Origin: Kiritimatiellales bacterium
GTDB lineage: Bacteria > Verrucomicrobiota > Kiritimatiellia > Kiritimatiellales > Pontiellaceae
DNA: 64,000 bases
Assembly (NCBI GenBank): GCA_003246265.1
Contig: QKAU01000042.1
Coordinates: 17,276 to 81,275, forward strand
Reading direction: 5' to 3'
Part shown: in pieces, positions 18,887-26,890 of the stretch
Position numbering within the stretch: the first letter of the stretch is position 1
Layout: each line of letters starts with the position of its first letter
Made by a program: the position numbers and the translations under genes
The notes under the pieces: generated by a model
Databases searched by the model: none
The model's input: the letters and a program-made list of their open reading frames with translations, nothing else
Told to the model about the DNA's origin: nothing

Positions 18887-19840
18887 ATGGACCAGGCAGA
18901 TTTTGGGAAGATCCTCCGCAACTGGCACATCGACCCCGCCGATGCGCCTCGGTTGGACACGAGCCTTGCGGGCAGCCCCGACCGCGTGGTCTTCCGCAAG
19001 GCGATCACAGACCGGGAAGGACGGCGGTGGGTGCTCGAGGAGGTGGCCGAAAAGCGCTACGCCCGCAAGCTGGCCATCGCAGAAGCGCTCGAAGCCCTGG
19101 AGCGCGGCGGGCTGGAATTCATCCATCCCTACGTGCGCAACTCGCTCGACCACTTCATCACCAACTATGCGGGGCACCTATTCATGCTCCGGCCGCTTGT
19201 CGATGGCATGCCCATCGACCGGGGCACTTGGCTCGCGGAACCGTGGCGGGCCGACGCCATGGCCACCTTCCTGCTCAACCTGCGCCTTGCCTCGGAACGC
19301 ACACCGATCGAATCCCCTGGCCCAGCCTTTTCGCCCGCCAGCTTCGTCGAGGAGCGGATGGCCGCCCTGAAGCGGAACGCCCCGGACATCGCCTCCAGCC
19401 TCGATCCGATCTACCGCCAGCTCAAGCGCACCCTGCCCACGGCGGCGAATAGGCAGGACATGGCTTTCTGCCACGGGGACTTCCATCCGCTCAACGTGGT
19501 CTGGGGCATGCAGTCGATGCGTTCCGTCATCGATTGGGAGTTTTGCGGCATCAAGCCCGAAGCCTACGACGCCGCGCTACTGGTCGGTTGCATCGGCTTC
19601 GAGGATCCCGACGCGCTGATCGGCCCTTTTTCCCTCCGGTTCATCCGACAACTGCGGAACAATGCCCCCTTTGCGGAGAGCACGTGGAGAAGTTTCTACG
19701 ACCTGGTCGTGGCCATCCGCTTCGCATGGCTTTCCGAGTGGATCCGCACCTGCGACGCGGAGGCGCGCGACCTTGAAATCCTCTACCTGAACCTGCTCGC
19801 GACCCAGAAGCGGTACGTGACCGAACAGTGGAATTTATGA
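18887..19840 (+). CDS. APH-family phosphotransferase
   Basis: 317 aa. The catalytic loop FCHGDFHPLNVVW and the metal-binding VIDWEF are those of aminoglycoside/choline-kinase-type phosphotransferases. The glycine-rich loop region is poorly defined. Members phosphorylate small alcohols or amino sugars; the substrate is not predictable here and an antibiotic is not implied. ATG 18887 is chosen over an open TTG at 18851, because TTGATC at 18851-18856 looks like a -35 and a weak -10 lies just before the ATG, so a leaderless start is possible. Monocistronic between two tRNA genes. Confidence 0.7.
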   Translation: MDQADFGKILRNWHIDPADAPRLDTSLAGSPDRVVFRKAITDREGRRWVLEEVAEKRYARKLAIAEALEALERGGLEFIHPYVRNSLDHFITNYAGHLFMLRPLVDGMPIDRGTWLAEPWRADAMATFLLNLRLASERTPIESPGPAFSPASFVEERMAALKRNAPDIASSLDPIYRQLKRTLPTAANRQDMAFCHGDFHPLNVVWGMQSMRSVIDWEFCGIKPEAYDAALLVGCIGFEDPDALIGPFSLRFIRQLRNNAPFAESTWRSFYDLVVAIRFAWLSEWIRTCDAEARDLEILYLNLLATQKRYVTEQWNL

Positions 19841-19912
19841 CCCGAAATTCGCGCCCATTACGTCTTGCCATTTAAGGGCCGGTTCGTACACTACGCATCT
19901 TCTTTGGTCAAA

Positions 19913-19989
19913 CGGGGCGTGGCTCAGTCTGGTAGAGCGCTACGTTCGGGACGTAGAAGTCGCTGGTTCGAATCCAGTCGCCCCGACCA
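19913..19989 (+). tRNA. tRNA-Pro (CGG)
   Basis: 77 nt including encoded CCA. Acceptor CGGGGCG pairs with CGCCCCG, the anticodon loop TTCGGGA gives CGG, and the T-arm has GGTTCGAATCC. Two truncated gene fragments lie directly downstream. Confidence 0.95.
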
Positions 19990-20067
19990 TTTTTCCCTGC
20001 GGAAGACCTTGGGCTCCAGGCCTGGAATTGTTTGTTTACGGCTGGATGAGCAGCAGGAAGATTCCAG

Positions 20068-20220
20068 TTAGCCGTCGTCCACCAGCACCCAGCGGATCGG
20101 CAGCGGGCTCGATTTGATATCGCGGATGGCGGAAAGGATGATCTCCTCGCCGATGTTTTCCCGGTAGTGCTCCCACGAACACCACCCGAGATACGAATAG
20201 GGCTCCGGATACCGCTTCAT
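20068..20220 (-). pseudogene. Fragment of a raffinose-synthase/Sip1-like glycoside hydrolase
   Basis: A 50-codon open stretch reads KRYPEPYSYLGWCSWEHYRE, then a helix, then PLPIRWVLVDDG, then a stop. GWCSW and LVDDG are the active-site strand motifs of the raffinose synthase (Sip1, GH36-related) family, whose proteins exceed 600 aa. Both ends are missing. It is a decayed internal piece, not a gene start, and the stop cuts the sequence directly after the DDG motif. Confidence 0.65.
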
Positions 20221-20222
20221 GG

Positions 20223-20336
20223 ACCACCAACGGCGTGATCGTGCCGGCCTCCACCAAGCCGAAGAGCTACTCGGCCTACACGAACACCGTCGGAACGCTT
20301 CCCGCCAACCTCTTCGTCCGCCTGCTGCTGGATTGA
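20223..20336 (+). pseudogene. 3' end fragment of an unidentified gene
   Basis: In frame with the TGA at 20334-20336 about 37 codons read as an ordinary protein C-terminus (NGVIVPASTKPKSYSAYTN, then VGTLPANLFVRLLLD). No start, Shine-Dalgarno or upstream sequence is present, since the oppositely oriented glycosidase fragment begins at 20220. The parent gene was not recognised. A strong terminator hairpin follows at 20387. Confidence 0.4.
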
Positions 20337-20386
20337 GCCGCGAGGCCTTCGAACAGGGTCCGGGCCCATGGCGGCCGGACCGTGGA

Positions 20387-20420
20387 ACAACCCCGCCGCA
20401 TAGGCGGGGTTGTGTCTTTT
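20387..20420 (+). terminator. Strong GC-rich terminator hairpin
   Basis: An 11-bp perfect stem ACAACCCCGCC / GGCGGGGTTGT (20387-20397, 20403-20413) with loop GCATA, followed by GTCTTTT on the plus strand. It lies between the plus-strand gene fragment and the xerC stop and may act in both directions. Confidence 0.75.
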
Positions 20421-20435
20421 CCAGGCGGTGCCGGG

Positions 20436-21389
20436 CTAGGCCCGCGGATGGGCGAGCTGGTAGACCTCCTTCAGGCGCTCGACGGAGACGTGGGTGTAGA
20501 TCTGCGTGGTCGAGAGCGAGGCGTGGCCCAGCAGTTCCTGGACGCTGCGCAGGTCGGCCCCGGCATCGAGCAGGTGCGTGGCGAAGCTGTGGCGCAGGCT
20601 ATGGGGCGTCAGCTCGGCGTTCAAGCCGCAGAACAATACGTACTTCTTCATCATGCGTTCGATCGAACGTGCCGTGATGGGACCGCCGTTCTTGTTGAGG
20701 AAGACGGGGCTGCGCGCATCCTTCCGCCCCTCCAGCAGCCAGACGTTCTCGCGCAGCTCCAGGTTCTTCATGAGCGCGCGCACGGCGGGCGAGCCCAGCG
20801 GGCAGAGGCGCTCCTTCTTCCCCTTCCCGCGCACGCGCGCCACGCCGGAGAGCAGGTCGATGCTCGTTTCGGGCAGCTTTACCAGTTCGTTGATGCGCAT
20901 GCCGGTGCTGTAGAGCATTTCGAGGATCGCCTCGTCGCGCGCCACCATGTACTCCTGCCACAGCCGCATCTTCGGGTTTTCGGGGGGATGCTTGCCGGCG
21001 TACCGGACGGGCGCGTCGAGCAGCCGGCCGACTTCGTGGACGGAGAGCACCTGCGGCAGATAGCTTCCCTTCTTCGGCAGGTTGAGGCCGCCGAACGGGT
21101 TCTGCTCCACATACTCCTCGCGCAGCAGGAACTTGTAGAACGAGCGGAGCGCGGAGAGCTTGCGCGCCGTGGTGGTGGGCGCCATCTCCAGCTTCTGGAA
21201 GAAGACAAGGAACTTGCGCGCCGCGAAGCGGTCGGCCTCGCTCCACCGGTAGGGCGGCTGCGCCTCGGCCCCCCAGACGATTTCGCAGAACTGGCGGATG
21301 TCGACCAGATAGTTCCCGACCGTATGCACGGAGGCGTTCCTCTCGCCTTCGAGATACTGCACGAAATGCTCTATGCACGGATCGTTCAT
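20436..21389 (-). CDS. xerC: Tyrosine recombinase XerC/XerD
   Basis: 317 aa. N-terminal SAM-like DNA-binding domain and C-terminal catalytic domain with STGMRINEL (first Arg), LTPHSLRHSFATHLL (His-x-x-Arg), LLGHASLSTTQIYTHV (His and nucleophile Tyr). It resolves chromosome dimers at dif. Chosen start 21389 matches the family N-terminus; the longer open frame overlaps topA. It comes 68 bp after topA in the order dprA-topA-xerC, the common arrangement for chromosomal xerC, which argues against a mobile-element integrase. Confidence 0.85.
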   Translation of the reverse strand: MNDPCIEHFVQYLEGERNASVHTVGNYLVDIRQFCEIVWGAEAQPPYRWSEADRFAARKFLVFFQKLEMAPTTTARKLSALRSFYKFLLREEYVEQNPFGGLNLPKKGSYLPQVLSVHEVGRLLDAPVRYAGKHPPENPKMRLWQEYMVARDEAILEMLYSTGMRINELVKLPETSIDLLSGVARVRGKGKKERLCPLGSPAVRALMKNLELRENVWLLEGRKDARSPVFLNKNGGPITARSIERMMKKYVLFCGLNAELTPHSLRHSFATHLLDAGADLRSVQELLGHASLSTTQIYTHVSVERLKEVYQLAHPRA

Positions 21390-21456
21390 GGTGGAAAACA
21401 ATTGCCTGCGAAGAGAGGAAGCGCACGAAGTCTCGCGAGCCGATGCCCCTCTCGCC

Positions 21457-24015
21457 CTATTCCTCCGTTGCGGCGTCGACCTGCTTCGCCTTCGCCTTGC
21501 GGGGCGCAAAGAGCCCCAACGGCTCCTGCAGCTGCGCATAGTCCGGAATCTGCTCCGCATAGCGGGCCGCCATCTTCTTGAGCGCCGCCACCTGGCGTTC
21601 GGAGAGCGCGCCCTTGGCCTTGAACTGGCGGTCGAGCGATTCGTAGAAGGTCTTGTCGTTGAACTCGCGTTTTCCGCGCTGCACCGGCTCCGCCCAATCG
21701 GTCACCTGGGCCACCAGGGCCAGCACGGGGGCGATCGAGGGGTCGGCCACCCCTCCCGGCTTTTCGCCAAGCTTGAGGTCATGCTTCACGGCATCGAAAT
21801 CCGGAATCTGGTCGGCGTACTTCGAGAGCATCGAATCGAGCGCCGCCACCTGGCGTTCGGAGAGCCGCTTGCCCAGGGCGATCTGCTCGCCGAGCGACTT
21901 GGCGAATTTCCTGTCGTCGTAGGTGCGCTTGCCGACCTGGCGCGGCTCGCCGAACTGGACGTTGGCCAGCAGCGCCAGCTTGCGCGGCGTTTCGTCGCGC
22001 ACGGCCTCCGGCTCGGCCAGCTGCAGTTCGGCCGCCAACTCCGCGGGGATCTGGCGGATGTAGCGGCAGCACATCTTGTGGAGCATCTCGCCCTGGCGCT
22101 TGCTCAGGAGTTTGCCTTCGGCCACCGTCGCCTTCAGGTCCTCGACCGTTTTTTGATCGTCGTAGGTGCGGCGTCCCGACTTGGCGGGCGGCGCCCACTC
22201 CCGCACATGGCCGAGGGCCTCGAAGCATCTTCCCACCAATCCCGGATCGGCGGTCTCCTTGGCGTGCTCGATCCATTCGAGCAGCGAAGGGTAGAACTCC
22301 TTCATCATCTGCGTCCACTCGACCTGGCCCTCCTCGACGTTGTCGAGCTTCGTCTCCATGTCGGCGGTGAAGTGGACCTCGAACAGGTCGACCTTGTTGT
22401 CGGATTTCAGCTTGGCTTCGGTCTTGAGCACCAGCTCCACGAGTTCCCTGCCCAGCGCCGTCGGGACGAGCGACCGCCCCTCCTTGCCAACGTATTCGCG
22501 TTCATCGAGCTTGGACATGATCGCGGCATAGGTGCTGGGACGCCCCACCCCGTTCTCCTCCAGCGCGCGGATCAGCGACGCCTCGGTATAGCGCGCCACC
22601 GGCCTGGTCTCCTTCGGTTCGGCCAGCCATTGGAGCACGTCGAGGTGTTCCCCGACCGAGAGCGGGGGCAGCTGCCCGGCCTCGTCGTTCTCCTCGTCGT
22701 CGCCGTTCTTGCGGTCGGCGGCGGCCTCGATGCCGCTCGCCTTCATGTAGCCGGGAAAGGCCACTTCCGACGCCGTCGCCCGGAACAGGAAGCGGTTCTC
22801 GACCCCGGCTTCGACCTCCACCGTGCGGCGGGCGATGCGGGCGGGCACCATCTGGCTGGCGACGAAACGTTCCCAGATCAGCTTGTAGAGCTTCTGTTCC
22901 GCCGGTTCCAGCGCCATCCCCTCGCGCCCCGGCACGACATTGACGTCGGTGGGCCGGATCGCCTCGTGGGCCTCCTGCGCCGCGCCCTTGCTGCGATAGG
23001 CATTAGGTTTTTCAGGCAGGTATTCCGCGCCGTACTGTTCGCTCACGAACATCCGGCACTCCTCCTGCGCGCTCCTGGCGATGTTGAACGAGTCGGTACG
23101 CATGTAGGTGATCAAGCCGCTCTCGTAGAGTTTCTGCGCAATGCCCATGGTCCGGGCGGGCGCATAGCCCAGCGCGCCGGAGGCCGACTGCTGGAGCGTG
23201 CTGGTGATGAAGGGCGGACGGGCCGACCGCTGGACTTCCTTGGTGGCCACGTCGGATACCCGGGCCGTACTTGCCTCCAGCTCGCGGCGCAGCGCGTCGA
23301 GCTGCTCCTGGGTACGCACCGCGCCCGGCAGCAGCCTGCGGTCCTTGATACCGACCGGCTCGCCGTTGATGCGCGCCAGCTTGACGGTGAACGGATCGAG
23401 CGGCGCCTCCCGCCTGCGGACCTCCGCGGCCACGGCGAAGTAGGTCTCGGGCCGGAAGTTCTCAATCTCCAGCTCGCGCTCCACCACCAGCCGCAACGCC
23501 ACGGTCTGCACGCGGCCGACGCTCTGCGCCCCGCGGATCTGCTTGCGCACCACGGGGCTTCCCTCGAAGCCGACCAGGCGGTCGAGCACGCGGCGCGCCT
23601 GCTGGGCGTTTACGCGGTCCATGTCGATCTTGGAGGGGCTTCCGAACGCGGCCAGGATGGCGGGCTTGGTGATTTCGTTGTAGGTGACGCGATAGAAGTT
23701 CTCTTCCGGCACCGTCTTCTTCAGCGCCTCGAAAAGATGCCAGGCAATCGCCTCCCCTTCGCGGTCGGGGTCGGGCGCGAGGAACACCCTTTCGCACTTC
23801 TTCGCCTCGGCCTTGATCTCCTTCAGCACCTTCTTGCCGCGCGCCGTGTCGACATACTCCGGCTCGAAATCCTTTTCCACATCGACGCCCAGCTTCTTTG
23901 CCGGCAGGTCGCGCACATGGCCGACCGACGCCATCACCACATACTCCTTGCCGAGGAACTGCCCGATCTTCTTCGCCTTCGCCGGCGACTCCACGATTAC
24001 CAAATTCTTGCCCAT
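21457..24015 (-). CDS. topA: DNA topoisomerase I with unusual C-terminal repeats
   Basis: 852 aa type IA topoisomerase that relaxes negative supercoils. TOPRIM at residues 1-140 (LVIVESPAKAKKIGQFLG; APDPDREGEAIAWH), then the RRVLDRLVGFE and GRVQTVALRL segments, and catalytic Tyr in LITYMRTDSFNIA. Instead of the cysteine-rich zinc fingers of E. coli TopA, the C-terminus has three repeats of 55-60 residues (about 601-657, 682-740, 766-826), each with a GKRTYDD-like strand and a core of the form LSERQVAALDSM, then Y, then QIPD. It is followed by a basic tail. The catalytic half is standard. Confidence 0.92.
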   Translation of the reverse strand: MGKNLVIVESPAKAKKIGQFLGKEYVVMASVGHVRDLPAKKLGVDVEKDFEPEYVDTARGKKVLKEIKAEAKKCERVFLAPDPDREGEAIAWHLFEALKKTVPEENFYRVTYNEITKPAILAAFGSPSKIDMDRVNAQQARRVLDRLVGFEGSPVVRKQIRGAQSVGRVQTVALRLVVERELEIENFRPETYFAVAAEVRRREAPLDPFTVKLARINGEPVGIKDRRLLPGAVRTQEQLDALRRELEASTARVSDVATKEVQRSARPPFITSTLQQSASGALGYAPARTMGIAQKLYESGLITYMRTDSFNIARSAQEECRMFVSEQYGAEYLPEKPNAYRSKGAAQEAHEAIRPTDVNVVPGREGMALEPAEQKLYKLIWERFVASQMVPARIARRTVEVEAGVENRFLFRATASEVAFPGYMKASGIEAAADRKNGDDEENDEAGQLPPLSVGEHLDVLQWLAEPKETRPVARYTEASLIRALEENGVGRPSTYAAIMSKLDEREYVGKEGRSLVPTALGRELVELVLKTEAKLKSDNKVDLFEVHFTADMETKLDNVEEGQVEWTQMMKEFYPSLLEWIEHAKETADPGLVGRCFEALGHVREWAPPAKSGRRTYDDQKTVEDLKATVAEGKLLSKRQGEMLHKMCCRYIRQIPAELAAELQLAEPEAVRDETPRKLALLANVQFGEPRQVGKRTYDDRKFAKSLGEQIALGKRLSERQVAALDSMLSKYADQIPDFDAVKHDLKLGEKPGGVADPSIAPVLALVAQVTDWAEPVQRGKREFNDKTFYESLDRQFKAKGALSERQVAALKKMAARYAEQIPDYAQLQEPLGLFAPRKAKAKQVDAATEE

Positions 24016-24103
24016 CTCTCTTTCCTTCGATCTTTACCCCGGAGCGTTGGGAAGGTGCCGCAGCGATGTCCCGCCCCGATGCGCGCCAATCCCTGCTCCG
24101 GGC

Positions 24104-25234
24104 TCATTTTCCAAATCCTGCCTTCAAATCCTCCGCCAATTCGACCATGCGGCCCGGGAGGGTACGCACCACGCGCTTCATTTCAAGTCCAAGCAGCAGC
24201 CCGCTCAACTCGTGGCTCCTGAGCCCCGTGGCGCGCGCGAGCGTGTCGACGTCCATCGGTTCCTGCCACAGGGCCTCGACGATCCTCGTTTCGGCCTCGG
24301 TCATGGGCACGTCCGGCCGCGCCGCGGCCTGGCCGGCGGGCAGCTGCCGTTCTGCGGCGGGGATGAGGAACTCGTACTCCTCGAGGATGTCGTCGATCCC
24401 CTCCACCAGCTTCGCGCCGTTCTTGATCAGCAGGTGCGGCCCGCGCGCGCCCGGCGCGTCGATCCGGCCCGGCAGCGCGAAGACCGTGCGCCCCTGCTCC
24501 ATCGCCGCCTCGGCCGTATGCATCGATCCTCCCTTGACCGCCGACTCCACCAGCAGGACGCCCATGCCCAGCCCGCTGATGATACGGTTGCGGTACGGGA
24601 AGGTCATGCGGTCCGCCTGCCGGCCCATTGGATATTCGCTGATCACCGCTCCCTGCCGCGCGATCCGGTTGGCCAGCTCCTCGTTCTCGGGCGGGTAGAG
24701 CCGGTCGAGCGCCCCGCCCAGCACCGCGATCGTACGGCCCCCGCCCTTGAGCGCACCGCTGTGCGCCGCGGTATCGGTGCCGCGCGCCAGGCCGCTGACC
24801 ACCGTAAAACCCATCTGCCCCAGCTGGTAGGCGATCCGGTCGGCCGCATTCAGGCCGTAGGTCGAGGTCGACCGGGAGCCGACGATGGCGATCGCCCTGC
24901 CGTCCTGCGGCAGCAGGCGGCCCCGCACGTAGAGCGCGAGCGGCGGATCGTGGATCGCCTTGAGCGACGCGGGATACTCCTCGTCGAGCGGAGTGATAAT
25001 CCGCGCGCCCGCATCGGCCGCCTTGCCGACCTCTTCCTCGGCATCGATGGAATCCCGCTGCGCAACGATCTTCAGCGCCAGCTTCTCCCCCACGCCCCGC
25101 GCCTCCATCAGCGCCTCGCGGTCGGTACGGAGGATCGCCTGCGGGGAACCCAGCGCATCGACCAGCCGGCGGACGCTTACCGGGCCCAGCCCTTCGATCA
25201 TGTTCAAGACGATATATGCTTCGCGATCCTGCAT
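24104..25234 (-). CDS. dprA: DNA processing protein DprA
   Basis: 376 aa. Loads RecA on incoming single-stranded DNA in natural transformation. N-terminal helix-hairpin-helix/SAM-like region (LNMIEGLGPVSVRRLVDALG), then the Rossmann DprA core with IAIVGSRSTSTYG, VVSGLARGTDTAAHSGAL and FPYRNRIISGL, and a C-terminal winged helix (about residues 310-370) as in many full-length homologues. It lies 68 bp downstream of aroB on the same strand and is followed by topA. With comF in the window it hints at competence, but no uptake pilus genes are seen here. Confidence 0.9.
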   Translation of the reverse strand: MQDREAYIVLNMIEGLGPVSVRRLVDALGSPQAILRTDREALMEARGVGEKLALKIVAQRDSIDAEEEVGKAADAGARIITPLDEEYPASLKAIHDPPLALYVRGRLLPQDGRAIAIVGSRSTSTYGLNAADRIAYQLGQMGFTVVSGLARGTDTAAHSGALKGGGRTIAVLGGALDRLYPPENEELANRIARQGAVISEYPMGRQADRMTFPYRNRIISGLGMGVLLVESAVKGGSMHTAEAAMEQGRTVFALPGRIDAPGARGPHLLIKNGAKLVEGIDDILEEYEFLIPAAERQLPAGQAAARPDVPMTEAETRIVEALWQEPMDVDTLARATGLRSHELSGLLLGLEMKRVVRTLPGRMVELAEDLKAGFGK

Positions 25235-25240
25235 CGACTT

Positions 25241-25302
25241 AACCACGGAATACACAGAAACACACAAGGCTGGTTTCGGTGTATCCCGCGTCTTCCGTGG
25301 TT
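25241..25302. repeat. Nested inverted repeat between aroB and dprA
   Basis: Outer arms AACCACGGAA (25241-25250) and TTCCGTGGTT (25293-25302); inner arms ATACAC (25250-25255) and GTGTAT (25279-25284). The right arm overlaps the aroB stop. It could be an attenuating hairpin or a dispersed palindromic element; there is no T-run. Confidence 0.55.
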
Positions 25303-26387
25303 CACAAACTCTTCCAGACCTGTTCCATGAGGGCTTCGGGAACGTCGTTGCCAAAGGAGACCAATCCGATGGCCGATGCCAGCACGAACTTCGGCATCCC
25401 GCCGATCGTCTTCTTGTCCACTGCGAGTGCCGCGCGCAGGTCCGCCCATGGACAGCCGGGGGCGCGCACCGGCAAGGCCAGATCGACAAACATCTTCTCG
25501 ATGCGGTCGCATTCGGCCTGCGAAAGGCCGGATTGCTCGACGGATACGCGGGCGGCGAAGACGGAGCCGATGGCGACGGCCTCCCCGTGGACGAATTCGC
25601 CATAGCCCGCCACCTTTTCGATGGCATGGCCTACGGTGTGGCCGAAGTTCAGGATGGCCCGCAGCCCTCCTTCGCGCTCGTCCTGGCCGACCACGTCGGC
25701 CTTGATTTCGCAGCAGCGCCCTACGACCCTGGCCAGCAGCCCCACGTCGCTACGGTCCGCCAGTGCCGGCCATTGCCCTTCCAGGCATTCGAAGAAGGAG
25801 GCGTCGTAGATGATGCCGTACTTGACCACTTCGGCCAAGCCGGCCCGGTATTCGCGCACCGGAAGGGTTTCCAGCGTCTGCAGGTCGGCCAGGACCAGCT
25901 CCGGCTGGTGGAATGCGCCGACCAGGTTCTTGCCTTCGGGCAGGTTGATCCCGGTTTTGCCTCCCACCGAGCTGTCGACCATCGCCAGGAGCGAGGTCGG
26001 CACCTGCACGAAGGGGATGCCGCGCAGATAGGAGGCGGCCACGTAGCCCGCAAGGTCGCCGATCACTCCGCCACCCAGCGCGACGACGAAGCCCTTCCGG
26101 TCGAGCCCCGCCTCGATGCAGCGGCTGTAGAGCGCAAAAAGCTGGTCGCCGCACTTGGTCTGTTCGCCGGCCGGAATCGTGGCCAGGGTGGCCTTGAAAC
26201 CCGCCTTCCCCAACGATTCCATGGCCGTTGCGGCATAGAGGGAGCCCACGTTGGCGTCGGTAACGACCAGGCATTTGCCTTTCAGGCCCGCCGATACGCA
26301 CCGTTCGCCCAACTCTTCCAGCAACTCCGCCCCGATATGGATGCCGTAGGAGCGCTCGCCCAGATTCACAGTAACGTCGTATAACAT
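25302..26387 (-). CDS. aroB: 3-dehydroquinate synthase
   Basis: 361 aa. Second step of the shikimate pathway (DAHP to 3-dehydroquinate, NAD and Zn dependent). Markers: VALGGGVIGDLAGYVAASY, VPTSLLAMVDSSVGGKTGIN, and zinc ligands in AEVVKYGII, LNFGHTVGHAIE and FVHGEAVAIG. Normal family length. The ATG at 26387 lacks a clear Shine-Dalgarno but is 9 nt from a possible -10, with an inverted repeat around the -35. First gene of a probable aroB-dprA-topA-xerC transcript. Confidence 0.92.
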   Translation of the reverse strand: MLYDVTVNLGERSYGIHIGAELLEELGERCVSAGLKGKCLVVTDANVGSLYAATAMESLGKAGFKATLATIPAGEQTKCGDQLFALYSRCIEAGLDRKGFVVALGGGVIGDLAGYVAASYLRGIPFVQVPTSLLAMVDSSVGGKTGINLPEGKNLVGAFHQPELVLADLQTLETLPVREYRAGLAEVVKYGIIYDASFFECLEGQWPALADRSDVGLLARVVGRCCEIKADVVGQDEREGGLRAILNFGHTVGHAIEKVAGYGEFVHGEAVAIGSVFAARVSVEQSGLSQAECDRIEKMFVDLALPVRAPGCPWADLRAALAVDKKTIGGMPKFVLASAIGLVSFGNDVPEALMEQVWKSL

Positions 26388-26396
26388 AGCCCGCTG

Positions 26397-26447
26397 TGTG
26401 TAGGTGCTCGCACGGGGGCAAGTCAAACGAATTCTCGGACGAGCACC
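26397..26447 (-). promoter_or_regulatory. aroB promoter with flanking inverted repeat
   Basis: On the minus strand TTGACT (26426-26421), 18-bp spacer and TACACA (26402-26397). The arms GGTGCTCG (26403-26410) and CGAGCACC (26440-26447) lie beside the -10 and upstream of the -35, an operator-like layout. Confidence 0.35.
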
Positions 26448-26499
26448 CCGCTGCATGGCCGGTTTTGCACCCCGCAGGCCATTTAACACCATTTCGGCA

Positions 26500-26527
26500 T
26501 TGATATACCGATTAGTCCGCCTATATT
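26500..26527 (+). promoter_or_regulatory. Strong promoter of the 54-aa gene
   Basis: -35 TTGATA (26500-26505), 16-bp spacer, -10 TATATT (26522-26527). The leader of about 35 nt ends in a very strong Shine-Dalgarno. Confidence 0.65.
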
Positions 26528-26567
26528 GGACCGTATTCGTATTCTTTAACAACCCAAGGAGAAGGAG

Positions 26568-26732
26568 ATGAACGTAGACCAGCACCTGAAGGTAGCCCAG
26601 TGGCACATCGAACAGGCCCGCCTGCATGCCACCGTCGAAGGTGGACACAAGTGCGGCTGCCCGCTCAACGACGGCTATGCCAAGATCATCGCTGAAGTCG
26701 AGTCGGGCAAGATCGTCGACGAAGGCCACTAG
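26568..26732 (+). CDS. Small conserved-looking protein, strong expression signals
   Basis: 54 aa, not recognised. It begins MNVDQHLKVAQWHIEQARLH, has GGHKCGCP in the middle (two Cys and a His that could bind a metal) and ends in a helical KIIAEVESGKIVDEGH. Evidence that it is real: near-consensus promoter, a double Shine-Dalgarno (AAGGAGAAGGAG) at the ATG, typical codon use and a perfect terminator after the stop. It is soluble and slightly acidic, with no signal peptide. It forms its own transcription unit, divergent from aroB. Confidence 0.75.
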   Translation: MNVDQHLKVAQWHIEQARLHATVEGGHKCGCPLNDGYAKIIAEVESGKIVDEGH

Positions 26733-26770
26733 GCCACATGGTCCCTTGCCGCGACCCAAGGTTTCTGACG

Positions 26771-26801
26771 AAAACCGCCCCGATACGGGCGGTTTTTTTT
26801 T
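26771..26801 (+). terminator. Rho-independent terminator of the 54-aa gene
   Basis: AAAACCGCCC, loop CGATAC, GGGCGGTTTT, then a run of nine T. It ends the short transcript before the next gene. Confidence 0.9.
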
Positions 26802-26890
26802 GCGTCCATGAAGTCGTGCAATACCGCTTTTCACTTCTGCAAAAAGCCGGTAGTTTGCGGGGAATTCCATTCCAAACGGAGGAGCATGCA

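Noticed and set aside
20436..21389. XerC as the integrase of an island next to tRNA-Pro
   Set aside because: It sits in the dprA-topA-xerC order with housekeeping codon use, typical for chromosomal XerC.
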